Shown here: one piece after another, positions 1 through 7,011 of the stretch
Layout: every line of letters starts with the position of its first letter
How positions within the stretch are numbered: the first letter of the stretch is position 1
NCBI GenBank assembly: GCA_915063485.1
Contig: CAJZDJ010000042.1
Location: 1-15,918 of the forward strand
DNA from: an uncultured Actinomyces sp.
GTDB taxonomy: Bacteria > Actinomycetota > Actinomycetes > Actinomycetales > Actinomycetaceae
Reading direction: 5' to 3'
DNA length: 15,918 bases
Program-made: the position numbers and the translations under genes
The notes under the pieces: model-generated
What the model saw: the letters and a program-made list of their open reading frames with translations, nothing else
The model's database searches: none
Told to the model about the DNA's origin: nothing

Positions 1-25
1 CTCAGCGCGCGCTTAGGTTTAGTTG

Positions 26-49
26 GTACCCGGCTCCGGGTGCATTTTT
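26..49 (+). terminator. Possible rho-independent terminator at left edge
   Basis: A hairpin (26-32 pairing with 37-43, with one G-T pair and a GCTC loop) is followed by a run of five T at 45-49, which reads as an intrinsic terminator for a plus-strand transcript entering from the left. A competing hairpin, 36-43 with 50-57 (8 bp, loop ATTTTT), overlaps it, so only one of the two can form at a time. It lies between the window edge and the end of the minus-strand xth gene, so it may serve a convergent pair. The upstream gene is outside the window. Confidence 0.45.
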
Positions 50-79
50 GCGCCCGGGTCTGTACACAGCGATGGCTGC

Positions 80-913
80 CTAGCTTTCTAGGTCGTAGCT
101 AACCTCCAGCGGAGCGTGGTCTGACCAACGCTCGGCGTAGCTTGGCGCACGGCCAATACTGAAATCTTGTGCCTGCCCCGCCAGGGCCGGGGTGGCCACC
201 TGGTAGTCAATACGCCAACCCGTGTTGTTATCAAAAGCCTTACCACGCTGCGACCACCAAGTGTAAGGCCCCTGCGCATCGGGGCCAGCCAGTTGGCGCT
301 GCACATCCACCCACCCTTGGCTAAACCAACCCTCCAGGTGGGCGATTTCCTCATCCAACACACCTGCAGTCTTATTGTGGTTAGGCTTCCAGTTCTTAAT
401 GTCCTTCTCGCTACGCACCACATTAAGATCGCCCGCCATCAACGCCTGCGGCCCACCAGAGGCAGCGCGCTCAAACAGCTGGCTCATGCGTTCATCAACC
501 AACTCCAGGTGAGCATACTTCTGCTCCATCTTGGGGGTACCCACCTCACCAGAGTGAATATAGGCGCTAACCACCGTCAACTGCTGGCCAGCGGGCAAAA
601 CCAAATCCGCCTCCAACCAACGCCCCGAATCGACGTCAGGCTCCAAAGTACCAGGGCGAGCCACGCCGTCGCGCACCTGCGCCACCTGGATGCCACTACC
701 CTCACGCACCGCAACCGCCACGCCCGCGCGGCCCTTAATCCGGCACGGCAACACGTGGGCCTCATAGCAGGGCAGCAAACCCGCCGCAATCTCGCTATCA
801 GCGCGCACCTCCTGCAACAGCAACACCTGCGGGGCGCTTTGCTCCAGCCACTGGCCCATACCTTTACGGGCAGCGGCCCGAATCCCATTAACGTTGACGG
901 TAACAATACGCAT
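80..913 (-). CDS. xth: Exodeoxyribonuclease III
   Basis: 277-residue exonuclease III/AP endonuclease of the Mg-dependent endonuclease-exonuclease-phosphatase fold. Members remove nucleotides from 3' ends and cut at abasic sites in base excision repair. All family motifs are visible: the N-terminal VNVNGIRAA strand, LLLQE with the metal-binding Glu35, SAYIHSGE with Tyr118, GDLNV with Asp162 and Asn164, WRIDY around Asp236 and the terminal SDH (264-266). Length fits the family (about 260-280). The ATG at 913 gives the expected N-terminus MRIVTVNVNG, so the start is secure although no Shine-Dalgarno precedes it; a -10-like hexamer 6 bases upstream suggests a leaderless message. It diverges from the acylphosphatase gene across 153 bp and appears to be a single-gene unit. 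Confidence 0.95.
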   Translation of the reverse strand: MRIVTVNVNGIRAAARKGMGQWLEQSAPQVLLLQEVRADSEIAAGLLPCYEAHVLPCRIKGRAGVAVAVREGSGIQVAQVRDGVARPGTLEPDVDSGRWLEADLVLPAGQQLTVVSAYIHSGEVGTPKMEQKYAHLELVDERMSQLFERAASGGPQALMAGDLNVVRSEKDIKNWKPNHNKTAGVLDEEIAHLEGWFSQGWVDVQRQLAGPDAQGPYTWWSQRGKAFDNNTGWRIDYQVATPALAGQAQDFSIGRAPSYAERWSDHAPLEVSYDLES

Positions 914-925
914 AAACCAAGAATA
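914..925 (-). promoter_or_regulatory. Candidate leaderless -10 element for xth
   Basis: On the minus strand TATTCT (925-920) sits six bases before the xth ATG and no ribosome-binding site is present between them. That spacing would put the transcription start at or next to the A of the start codon. I could not identify a good -35 box, so this rests on the -10 position and the absence of an SD. Confidence 0.35.
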
Positions 926-1001
926 GCTAAGCTTGCCCTAACCAGGGTGGTAGACCCGGCGGGCGAGCAGCAAATGGGGCGCCACCCCCCAGCGCGCACG
1001 C

Positions 1002-1031
1002 TTAACCAGGTACACGCTTAAACGCGATAAT
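1002..1031 (+). promoter_or_regulatory. Candidate sigma-70-type promoter of acylphosphatase gene
   Basis: TTAACC (1002-1007) and GATAAT (1026-1031) are separated by 18 bases and resemble -35 and -10 hexamers. The start site would fall near 1038, leaving a short leader before the SD-like AAGGAA at about 1055-1060 and the ATG at 1067. It lies in the 153-bp divergent region shared with xth. Confidence 0.4.
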
Positions 1032-1066
1032 TAACCCAAACCAGCCACCCAGCTAAGGAACAAAAC

Positions 1067-1354
1067 ATGCGCGGAATTCATGCCTATATCAGTGGACGCG
1101 TGCAAGGCGTGGGCTTTCGCTACAGCTGCCACCAAGAAGCCCTCAAATATCAGCTCTCCGGTAGCGTCCGTAATCTCGACGACGGCAGGGTTGAGGTGTG
1201 GGCCGCCGGTGACAGTGAGCTAATGGCTAGGTTCATCACCTGGCTAGGGCGAGGTCCACGCTGGGCTCATGTTACCAATGTGGAGCTGCGCGAGCTCAGC
1301 CAGGTGCAAACCGAACTGCTACGCCGCCAAGGCGAATTCAAATACGGCAACTAA
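1067..1354 (+). CDS. acyP: Acylphosphatase
   Basis: 95-residue acylphosphatase, a small cytosolic alpha/beta enzyme that hydrolyses carboxyl-phosphate bonds such as those of acetyl-phosphate and carbamoyl-phosphate. The phosphate-binding loop GRVQGVGFR (10-18) ends in the catalytic Arg18, and VRNLDDGRVEV supplies the catalytic Asn36, both in canonical positions. Length is typical (90-100). The ATG follows a good SD (AAGGAA, 6-7 bases upstream). It is the first of two plus-strand genes; the next starts 61 bases downstream and may have its own -10 element. The C-terminus (ELLRRQGEFKYGN) is slightly longer and more charged than the shortest homologues. The physiological substrate in bacteria is not firmly known. 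Confidence 0.93.
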   Translation: MRGIHAYISGRVQGVGFRYSCHQEALKYQLSGSVRNLDDGRVEVWAAGDSELMARFITWLGRGPRWAHVTNVELRELSQVQTELLRRQGEFKYGN

Positions 1355-1402
1355 GTTGGCGCAGGCCAGCTCCGGGGGCGCAAAACCTGCACGAAAGCGC
1401 GG

Positions 1403-1408
1403 TAGGAT
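1403..1408 (+). promoter_or_regulatory. Candidate -10 element (TAGGAT) before small membrane protein
   Basis: TAGGAT fits the actinobacterial TANNNT -10 pattern and ends seven bases before the ATG at 1416, the geometry of a leaderless promoter. The same bases contain AGGA at a usable SD distance, so they could instead be a ribosome-binding site. No clear -35 box was seen. Confidence 0.35.
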
Positions 1409-1415
1409 CACAGCC

Positions 1416-1667
1416 ATGCGACAGCATCACCAGGCCTCCTTTGAAGACCTACCCATCGACGAGGACTACCACACTCCCCCGCGCTCGCGGCGTCGGCTCT
1501 GGGTGGGGGCGGCCATCACCATAATTGCGGCGCTATGCCCGCTACTGGCGCAGCTGCCCGTACTAAACAACCTGGCCACTACGCTTTGGCTAGTTTCTCT
1601 GCCGCTGTGCTTTGTGGGGGTCGCGCTAATCGCCTCCTACCTGCACCACCGCTACAACAAACCCTAA
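1416..1667 (+). CDS. Small two-helix membrane protein of unknown function
   Basis: 83 residues from the ATG at 1416. The frame is open further upstream to 1269, but that stretch lies inside the acylphosphatase gene and reads like an out-of-frame shadow, whereas 1416 has an AGGA/-10-like sequence just before it. The protein has an acidic, His-containing N-terminus (about 1-22), a basic PRSRRR segment, and two hydrophobic helices (about 29-50 and 56-76) joined by a short loop. It ends in HHRYNKP. The positive-inside rule suggests both termini are cytoplasmic. I recognise no family. Its stop codon lies within the left arm of the terminator at 1662-1695. Coding status rests on helix content and placement. 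Confidence 0.7.
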   Translation: MRQHHQASFEDLPIDEDYHTPPRSRRRLWVGAAITIIAALCPLLAQLPVLNNLATTLWLVSLPLCFVGVALIASYLHHRYNKP

Positions 1668-1695
1668 AGGCCAGCATTGCAGCTGGCCTTTAGGG
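1662..1695. terminator. Bidirectional terminator between convergent genes
   Basis: A perfect 14-bp inverted repeat (CCCTAAAGGCCAGC at 1662-1675, complement at 1682-1695) has a 6-base loop. On the plus strand it is followed by CTTTAT; on the minus strand the far side reads GTTTGTTGT, so both directions have a weak U-rich tail. It sits between the small membrane protein (+) and folD (-). The TAA stop of the plus-strand gene (1665-1667) is part of the left arm. Confidence 0.85.
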
Positions 1696-1774
1696 CTTTA
1701 TCTGATTAAGACGGTTGCAGCTAGCTCGCTAAGTAGCCGGGTGTTTTCAACTGGTAACGCCTAGCTGTCAGCGG

Positions 1775-2680
1775 CTAGCTTGCAGTAGCTAACTGGCGCT
1801 GGGCAGTTTCCACCACATTAGCTAGCAGTAGCGCGCGAGTCATGGGGCCCACCCCGCCCGGGTTAGGCGACAGGGCACTAGCTACGTCGTCGACGCCGTC
1901 GGCCACATCCCCGCAGATACGGGCCTTACCGTCAGCGCCAACCACGCGGCTGACCCCCACATCGAGCACCACCGCGCCAGGCTTGACCATATCGGGAGTA
2001 ATAATCCCGGCCACACCAGCGGCACTAATAATGATGTCTGCGCGGCGAGTGTGGCTGGCCAGATCACGCGTGCCCGTGTGGCAGATATCCACCGTGGCAT
2101 TGACCTCGCGCCTACCCAGCAGCAAACCAATCGAGCGGCCCACAGTTACGCCCCTACCCACCACGCAAATATCCTGGTTAGCTAGGGAAATACCGTTGCG
2201 AACCAGCAGCTCAATACAGCCGCGCGGGGTGCAAGGCAGGGGCGAATCAATAGGGCCACTGACCCGCAACACCAGGCGCCCCAGGTTAGTGGGGTGCAAG
2301 CCGTCAGCGTCCTTAGCCGGATCAATGCGCTCCAACACGGCGTTAGTGTCGATGCCGCGCGGCAAAGGCAGCTGCACAATATAGCCGGTGCAGGCAGGGT
2401 CAGCATTTAGCTGATCCACCGCCGCCTCAATCTGGGCCTGGGTGGCCTCAGCGGGCAGATCAACACGGATAGAGTTAATCCCCACCTCGGCGCAGTCGGC
2501 GTGTTTGCCGGCCACATACTTCACGCTACCTGGGTCAGACCCCACCAGCAGCGTACCCAGGCCGGGCACAACCCCCGCCGCACGCAGCTGCTCCACGCTA
2601 GCGCGCAGCTCAGCCTTAATCTGGCCGGCAATCAGCTTGCCATCCAGCACCCGCGCGCTACCGGCCCAAGGCGCCCTCAC
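1775..2680 (-). CDS. folD: Bifunctional methylene-THF dehydrogenase / methenyl-THF cyclohydrolase
   Basis: 301-residue FolD, the cytosolic homodimer that converts 5,10-methylene-THF to 5,10-methenyl-THF with NADP and then to 10-formyl-THF for purine and fMet-tRNA synthesis. Visible motifs: YVAGK with Tyr55 and catalytic Lys59, VQLPLP (102-107), DPAKDADG around Asp126, PCTPRG (149-154), the nucleotide-binding GRGVTVGR (175-182) and the C-terminal PGGVGPMT (274-281). The start is GTG at 2680, overlapping the glyA stop as GTGA, which suggests translational coupling. It leaves about ten residues before the usual VLDGK start; a second GTG at VLDG is an alternative. As the last gene of the glyA-folD unit, it uses the methylene-THF made by the gene before it. 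Confidence 0.95.
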   Translation of the reverse strand: MRAPWAGSARVLDGKLIAGQIKAELRASVEQLRAAGVVPGLGTLLVGSDPGSVKYVAGKHADCAEVGINSIRVDLPAEATQAQIEAAVDQLNADPACTGYIVQLPLPRGIDTNAVLERIDPAKDADGLHPTNLGRLVLRVSGPIDSPLPCTPRGCIELLVRNGISLANQDICVVGRGVTVGRSIGLLLGRREVNATVDICHTGTRDLASHTRRADIIISAAGVAGIITPDMVKPGAVVLDVGVSRVVGADGKARICGDVADGVDDVASALSPNPGGVGPMTRALLLANVVETAQRQLATAS

Positions 2681-3969
2681 TGCACCAGGCCCGGGTAGAG
2701 CGGGAAGGCCTTAGTCAGGTTAGTAACCCGCCCGCGCAGCGTCTCTAGCAGCTCCTGGCTGACGCTATCAGTGGCGCCAGCCTTAAGCACAGCCGCAATA
2801 ATCTCGGCTACCTCACCAAACTCGCCAGCGCCAAAACCGCGCGTAGCCAAAGCCGGGGTGCCAATACGCAGGCCGGAGGTTACTCGCGGCGGGCGCGGGT
2901 CGAAAGGCACCGCGTTACGGTTAACGGTGATGCCAATCTGTGCCAGCAGATCCTCAGCCTGTTGCCCGTCTAGCGCGCTGTCACGCAGGTCAACCAGCAC
3001 CAGGTGCACATCGGTACCGCCGGTAACTACCTGAATACCGGCGCTGCTAACGTCGTCGGCTAGCAGGCGCTGGGAGATCAGCTGCGCCCCCTGCAAGGTG
3101 CGACGCTGACGGTCCACAAATTCCTCAGTGCCCGCAGCCTTCATAGCCACCGCCTTAGCGGCAATCACGTGCATCAGCGGGCCACCCTGCTGGCCGGGGA
3201 ACACTGCCGAGTTGAGCTTCTTACCCCACTGCTCGCCCCGGTTAGACAGCAACATGCCCGAACGCGGCCCAGCCAGGGTCTTGTGCACAGTGGTGGAAAC
3301 AACGTCCGCATACGGCAGCGGTGAGGGGTGCAGCCCCGCCGCCACCAGGCCGGCAAAGTGCGCCATATCCACCCACAGGGCGGCGCCAACCTCATCAGCA
3401 ATCTCGCGGAAAGCCGCAAAGTCCAGGTGGCGTGGGTAAGCCGACCAGCCAGCAATAATCACGCTGGGTTTTTCAGCCTTAGCCACGGCGCGCACCTGAT
3501 CCATTTCGATGCGCATCGATTCGCGATCAACCTCATAGGCGGTGGCGCGGTAAACCTTGCCGGAGAAGTTAATCCTCATGCCGTGGGTTAGGTGACCGCC
3601 GTGGGCTAGGCTCAGGCCCAAAATGGTGTCACCCGGCTGAGCCAGAGCGTGCAACACGGCAGCGTTAGCCTGAGCCCCCGAGTGCGGCTGCACATTGACC
3701 CATTGGGCCCCAAAAACAGCTTTGGCACGCTCAATGGCCAGGTTTTCGGCCTTGTCTACCTCCTCGCAGCCGCCGTAGTAGCGTCGGCCTGGGTAGCCTT
3801 CCGCGTACTTGTTGGTTAGCACACTGCCTTGGGCCTGCAGTACTGCGCGGGGCACAAAGTTTTCACTGGCGATCATCTCTAAACCGTCGCGCTGACGCTC
3901 CAGTTCAGCGTCAAGGATAGCTGCGATCTCAGGGTCTAATTCTTGCAGGGTCTGGTCTGTAAGTGACAT
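2677..3969 (-). CDS. glyA: Serine hydroxymethyltransferase
   Basis: 430-residue PLP enzyme that interconverts serine plus THF with glycine plus 5,10-methylene-THF, the main source of one-carbon units. Residues match the E. coli numbering closely: SENF (35-38), Tyr55 and Glu57 in YAEGYPG, Tyr65, SGAQAN (97-102), Asp201 and His204 in DMAHFAG, the PLP lysine Lys230 in [13 protein letters not shown], and the carboxylate-binding Arg in SGLRIGTPA. The ATG at 3969 is preceded by AAGGCGGA. It lies 105 bp downstream of the HAD gene and overlaps folD by 4 bp. I saw no glycine or THF riboswitch in the upstream gap. Length and conservation indicate an intact gene. Confidence 0.97.
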   Translation of the reverse strand: MSLTDQTLQELDPEIAAILDAELERQRDGLEMIASENFVPRAVLQAQGSVLTNKYAEGYPGRRYYGGCEEVDKAENLAIERAKAVFGAQWVNVQPHSGAQANAAVLHALAQPGDTILGLSLAHGGHLTHGMRINFSGKVYRATAYEVDRESMRIEMDQVRAVAKAEKPSVIIAGWSAYPRHLDFAAFREIADEVGAALWVDMAHFAGLVAAGLHPSPLPYADVVSTTVHKTLAGPRSGMLLSNRGEQWGKKLNSAVFPGQQGGPLMHVIAAKAVAMKAAGTEEFVDRQRRTLQGAQLISQRLLADDVSSAGIQVVTGGTDVHLVLVDLRDSALDGQQAEDLLAQIGITVNRNAVPFDPRPPRVTSGLRIGTPALATRGFGAGEFGEVAEIIAAVLKAGATDSVSQELLETLRGRVTNLTKAFPLYPGLVQ

Positions 3970-4074
3970 GGTCCGCCTTAAGGTCTGGTTCGGTTTGGTT
4001 AGTGGGTTTAGCTGCGGTTTTGCCGCCAGTTTTGGTCGGGGCTGGGGCCGCAGTTGCGGTTTTTCAGGGCGTTT
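3970..4074 (-). other. Intergenic region upstream of glyA
   Basis: 105 bp between the HAD stop and the glyA start. On the minus strand it is C/A-rich and poorly structured, with no recognisable -10/-35 pair and no riboswitch-like architecture. The only clear element is the SD-like AAGGCGGA just before glyA. glyA may therefore be read from the HAD transcript or from a promoter I could not recognise. Confidence 0.4.
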
Positions 4075-4752
4075 TTAGCCGACGACGGCGCGGCGGCGGC
4101 AAGAGTCCAGCCAGGCTTCGATTAGGGGCTGATCTACTGCGGCAATTGCGGGCACCACCAAAATACCAGGGTCGGTAGCAAAGGCGCGCTGACGTGAAAT
4201 CTGCATAGCAGCGATGCCGCCGCCACGGGCGGCGGCTACCCCGTTAATGGAGTCCTCCAACACCACTGCGTTAGCGCGGCCTACCCCGAACTTGTGTAGT
4301 GCTAGTTCATAGGGGTCCGGCCAGGGCTTGCCCAGCTCTGAGTCTTCACCGGAAACCACCAGGTCAACTACGCCTAGTGCGTCAGCTACCGGTTCAATCA
4401 CGCCGCGCGGCGAAGCCGAAACAATAGCAATCTTGATGCCGGCCTCATGTAGGGCATGCACTAGCTCCTGGGCGCCCGGCTCAAACGGGGGCGCTTCAGC
4501 AATGCGCTGAGCTACCTGCTTGGCCACAATCGCATAGAACTCATAGCCGCCGGCCAGGTCTTTTACCGTGCCCAGCTCCACCATTAGGTTAGCGGTAAAG
4601 TCACGTGAGGCTCCACGCATTTTTTCACGCGTTTGCTGGTCAATGAGCACCCCTCGCTTTGCGCATTCTGAGCGCAAAAACTCTTCCCAGATGATCTCTG
4701 AATCCACCAGGGTGCCGTCCATGTCAAAAAGCACCGCTGCTAGGTTAGCCAT
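4075..4752 (-). CDS. HAD-superfamily hydrolase (sugar-phosphatase / phosphoglucomutase-like)
   Basis: 225-residue haloacid-dehalogenase hydrolase with a C1-type alpha-helical cap. Motif I is DMDGT with nucleophile Asp10 and acid/base Asp12, motif II is VSAS with Ser112, motif III is Lys142 in GKPWPDP, and motif IV is LEDS with Glu166 and Asp167. The VDSE after motif I, GKPxPD and ED-S-NG-AAA patterns are typical of the beta-phosphoglucomutase and 2-deoxyglucose-6-phosphate phosphatase subfamily, acting on small phosphosugars in the cytoplasm; the exact substrate cannot be read from sequence. The ATG at 4752 has GAGGA seven bases upstream. nagA lies upstream on the same strand, hinting at a sugar-phosphate role, but a terminator-like repeat separates the two. 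Confidence 0.88.
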   Translation of the reverse strand: MANLAAVLFDMDGTLVDSEIIWEEFLRSECAKRGVLIDQQTREKMRGASRDFTANLMVELGTVKDLAGGYEFYAIVAKQVAQRIAEAPPFEPGAQELVHALHEAGIKIAIVSASPRGVIEPVADALGVVDLVVSGEDSELGKPWPDPYELALHKFGVGRANAVVLEDSINGVAAARGGGIAAMQISRQRAFATDPGILVVPAIAAVDQPLIEAWLDSCRRRAVVG

Positions 4753-4802
4753 GCGTGATCCTCACTTTAAATTGGGTGCCGACGTAGTCGCTATGGTCAC
4801 AT

Positions 4803-4862
4803 CTTAAAGGGCGCAGGCAATTTAACGCAGCAACTAAGCCGCTAATGCCTGCGCCCTTTAAG
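4803..4862 (-). terminator. Long inverted repeat after nagA, probable terminator
   Basis: Arms 4803-4819 and 4846-4862 are perfectly complementary over 17 bp (core AAAGGGCGCAGGCA). The 26-base spacer can itself form a small GCGGC/GCTGC hairpin. It begins 16 bases after the nagA stop, where a terminator is expected, but there is no U-tract after the minus-strand arm. U-less hairpins of this kind are known in actinobacteria. An alternative is an operator or processing site ahead of the HAD gene. Confidence 0.65.
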
Positions 4863-4878
4863 CACGAAACCTTAAGAA

Positions 4879-6114
4879 CTACTTAACCAGCTGCCCAGCG
4901 CGGTACACCTCAACCGGGTTCAGGTCACAGTCGGTTACCACTACGTCGGCAATCAGCCCGGCGGCCAGCTCGCCACGGGCGGGGTCACCTAGGATCTCGG
5001 CGCCCTGCACACTGGCAGCGTAGACAGCGTCCTCTAGCGCCACCCCGCCGTGCCAGGTGGTGCGCACCACGTCAATCAGGTGCGCAGTGCCGCCCGCAAT
5101 CGCCCCGCCTTCGGTTAGGCGAGCTACGCCGTCGGCCACAGTAACCGGCTGAGAGCCCAGCACATAGGAGCCGTCAGCCATACCCGCCGCAGCCATAGCG
5201 TCAGTGATCAGCACCAGGTTGGCTGGGCCCAGAGTGTCGAATAGGTCGCGCACGATAGCTGGCGCCAGGTGTACGCCGTCGCCAATGAGCTCAGCAATAA
5301 CCTCGCCGCGTTGGGCACCAGCCACCACCTCGGGCACAGGACCAGGGTCACGGTGGTGGATGGGACGCATCCCGTTAAACAGGTGGGTGGCGGTGGCGCG
5401 CTCTGAACGCACCGGCTTGTCGGTGGCTAGACGCGACCAAATACGCCGGTCGGTTTCTTCCAGGCAGCGGCGTACCGGCTCGGCGCCAGAGTCAGTGTGT
5501 CCAAAGGAAGGCAGCGCCCCGCCCTCAAGCAGGGCCTCGATTACGCCGTCGTCACCTAGCAGGCCCGGCTTTTCGGGGGCAATAGTCATGGTGACCACGT
5601 GCCCGCGCCCCAGTTGCAGCAACTCACGGGTTAGTTCAGCGTCAGGGTCAATGATGTAGGTGGGATCCTGGGCGCCGCAGCGCTCAACTGAAACGAATGG
5701 GCCCTCATAGTGGATGCCGGCAATTTCGCCCTCGTCAGCCAAATCTGCCAGTAACTTGGTGCGTTCACGCAGCACCTCGGGGCTGGCGGTGACGCAGGAG
5801 GTGACAATGGTGGTGGTGCCGTGACGGCGGTGCTCAAGCACGGCGGTCATGGCCTGCTCGCGGGTAGTGGCGTTGGGGAAAGATTCCCCGCCACCGCCGT
5901 GGCAGTGTACGTCGATTAGACCCGGCAATAGGTAGCCGCCCTCGGGAGCAGGACTGGCTTGCTCAAGTTCGCGGGCAAAACCGGCAGCTGCGGCCTGCTC
6001 AGCTTCCCCCACCCACAGCAGGTGTGAACCGTTAACAACGACTAGGCCGTCTAACAGGATGGTTTCGGGTAGTACAACTCGCCCACGTAGGGCGAAACTG
6101 GCTTCTTTGCTCAT
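4879..6114 (-). CDS. nagA: N-acetylglucosamine-6-phosphate deacetylase
   Basis: 411-residue amidohydrolase-superfamily enzyme that removes acetate from GlcNAc-6-phosphate, feeding amino sugars from peptidoglycan recycling or chitin into glycolysis or cell-wall synthesis. Motifs: PGLIDVHCHGG with His70 and His72, HYEGPF with metal ligand Glu137, SFGHTDSGAE with His206, ATHLFNGM with His244, GDGVHLAP with His282 and ITDAMAAAG with catalytic Asp305. The ATG at 6114 has only a poor SD but a -10-like TAAACT six bases upstream. Between the GHTD motif and ATHLFNGM there is an extra charged stretch (about 221-239) longer than the usual link. No nagB lies nearby. It appears to be a single-gene unit ended by the inverted repeat downstream. 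Confidence 0.95.
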   Translation of the reverse strand: MSKEASFALRGRVVLPETILLDGLVVVNGSHLLWVGEAEQAAAAGFARELEQASPAPEGGYLLPGLIDVHCHGGGGESFPNATTREQAMTAVLEHRRHGTTTIVTSCVTASPEVLRERTKLLADLADEGEIAGIHYEGPFVSVERCGAQDPTYIIDPDAELTRELLQLGRGHVVTMTIAPEKPGLLGDDGVIEALLEGGALPSFGHTDSGAEPVRRCLEETDRRIWSRLATDKPVRSERATATHLFNGMRPIHHRDPGPVPEVVAGAQRGEVIAELIGDGVHLAPAIVRDLFDTLGPANLVLITDAMAAAGMADGSYVLGSQPVTVADGVARLTEGGAIAGGTAHLIDVVRTTWHGGVALEDAVYAASVQGAEILGDPARGELAAGLIADVVVTDCDLNPVEVYRAGQLVK

Positions 6115-6120
6115 GTGCCT

Positions 6121-6126
6121 AGTTTA
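6121..6126 (-). promoter_or_regulatory. Candidate leaderless -10 element for nagA
   Basis: TAAACT on the minus strand ends six bases before the nagA ATG and matches the TANNNT pattern. No good -35 hexamer lies at 16-18 bp, so activity may depend on a regulator. Just upstream, GTTAAA occurs twice with a 12-bp period (6152-6157 and 6164-6169, plus-strand reading), a possible binding site. Confidence 0.35.
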
Positions 6127-6151
6127 TCTGCCCTTTGTGCGCTTTTAGAGC

Positions 6152-6169
6152 GTTAAAGTCCCTGTTAAA
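6152..6169. repeat. Short direct repeat upstream of nagA
   Basis: GTTAAA is repeated at 6152-6157 and 6164-6169, about one helical turn apart, 25-45 bp upstream of the candidate nagA -10. It could be a regulator half-site pair, but it is short and A/T-rich and may be chance. It does not resemble the DasR-type palindrome known upstream of actinobacterial nag genes. Confidence 0.25.
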
Positions 6170-6200
6170 AGTGATTTTTGAGCTACTTAATGGCGCCCTG

Positions 6201-6896
6201 TTAGAACAAGCGTGAGTCGGCGTCGTCCATGCCGCGCATAGCGTCATAGTCCAAGATCAGACAAGTGATGCCGCGATCTTCAGCCAATGTGCGGGCCTGG
6301 GGTTTGATACTTTGGGCGGCGAACACAGCCTTGACTGGGGCCAGTAGCGGGTCACGGTCTAGCAGCTCACGGTAGCGGGTTAGCTGCTCGACGCCGTCGA
6401 TGCCGCCTACGCGCTTAATTTCTACGGCCACGGTGTGGTCATCAGCGTCTTTAGCCAAAATGTCTACCGGGCCGATGGCGGTGTAGTACTCGCGGCGGAT
6501 CAGGCGGTGGCCGGGGCCTAGCAGCTCAATTTGCTGGGCTAACAGCTCTTGCAGGTGGGCTTCCACGCCGTCTTTAGTCAATCCAGGCTCTGCCCCTAGC
6601 TCTTCGTTGACGTCGGCATATACCTGGTAGATACGGATGCGCAGGCGGTCATCAGTTTTGGCAGAGCGCACGTCGAGCAGCTGCACTACCCCGGCCTGCT
6701 CATGCTCGGCGTCAATGTCTAGTTCTTCCACACTTAGCGGGGGCATCATCCAGTTAAGTGGCTTGTAGGAGCCGCCGTCGGAGTGAATTAGCACTGAGCC
6801 GTCGGCTTTAAACATAATTAGCCGCTTGGCTTTGGGCAGGTGGGCGCTTAGGCGGCCAGAGTAATCAACAGAGCAGTCAGCAATCAGCAAGCGCAT
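6201..6896 (-). CDS. nucS: Mismatch-specific endonuclease NucS/EndoMS
   Basis: 231 residues from the ATG at 6896 (a TTG four codons upstream is the alternative). NucS replaces MutS/MutL mismatch repair in most Actinobacteria and some archaea, cutting both strands around G-T, G-G and T-T mismatches. The N-terminal DNA-binding domain shows [29 protein letters not shown] and YKPLNWM. The RecB-like nuclease domain shows [15 protein letters not shown] with a catalytic Asp, VAVEIKR with Glu and Lys, and GVEQLTRY with Gln. The C-terminus ends in DSRLF, the kind of short hydrophobic end used to bind the sliding clamp. It follows the DUF2550 gene by about 115 bp and is transcribed with the atp cluster or from its own promoter. 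Confidence 0.95.
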   Translation of the reverse strand: MRLLIADCSVDYSGRLSAHLPKAKRLIMFKADGSVLIHSDGGSYKPLNWMMPPLSVEELDIDAEHEQAGVVQLLDVRSAKTDDRLRIRIYQVYADVNEELGAEPGLTKDGVEAHLQELLAQQIELLGPGHRLIRREYYTAIGPVDILAKDADDHTVAVEIKRVGGIDGVEQLTRYRELLDRDPLLAPVKAVFAAQSIKPQARTLAEDRGITCLILDYDAMRGMDDADSRLF

Positions 6897-6920
6897 TGGA
6901 TAACCCAATCATTTACACCC

Positions 6921-6945
6921 AAAATCATCCTTCACAGGTGATTTT
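6921..6945. repeat. Inverted repeat upstream of nucS
   Basis: AAAATCA (6921-6927) and TGATTTT (6939-6945) are perfect inverted arms around an 11-base spacer holding an imperfect TCAC..GTGA palindrome. It lies 25-50 bases before the nucS ATG and downstream of a TATAAA sequence, so it could be an operator or leader hairpin. On the plus strand it is followed by T's and could be a weak antisense terminator. Confidence 0.35.
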
Positions 6946-6955
6946 TCCATGGGGT

Positions 6956-6961
6956 TTTATA
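6956..6961 (-). promoter_or_regulatory. Possible -10 box for nucS
   Basis: TATAAA on the minus strand in the gap between DUF2550 and nucS matches a -10 element well. The best -35-like hexamer, CTGACA (6981-6976), is only 14 bases away, too short for a standard promoter. If it is used, the leader would be about 55 bases and include the inverted repeat at 6921-6945. Confidence 0.25.
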
Positions 6962-7011
6962 GGGAAGGGACGAAATGTCAGTTTTTGCGTAGTGTTTAGT
7001 AGGCCTTGAAA

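Noticed and set aside
167..1021. 284-codon plus-strand open frame opposite xth
   Set aside because: It is antisense to a fully conserved exonuclease III, its translation is His/Gln/Leu-rich with no motif, and it has no RBS. It is a by-product of the codon use of xth.
1269..1415. N-terminal extension of the small membrane protein
   Set aside because: The added 49 residues overlap the acylphosphatase gene out of frame and have shadow-like Cys/Ser/Ala composition; the ATG at 1416 has a much better context.
4048..4064. Plus-strand hairpin followed by T5 upstream of glyA
   Set aside because: The stem is only 5 bp and no plus-strand gene lies upstream to be terminated.
3970..4074. Glycine or THF riboswitch before glyA
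   Set aside because: The 105-bp leader is C/A-rich with no long paired elements and no recognisable aptamer core.
6115..6200. DasR-type operator upstream of nagA
   Set aside because: No palindrome resembling the known TGGTCTAGACCA-like site is present; only a short GTTAAA direct repeat is seen.
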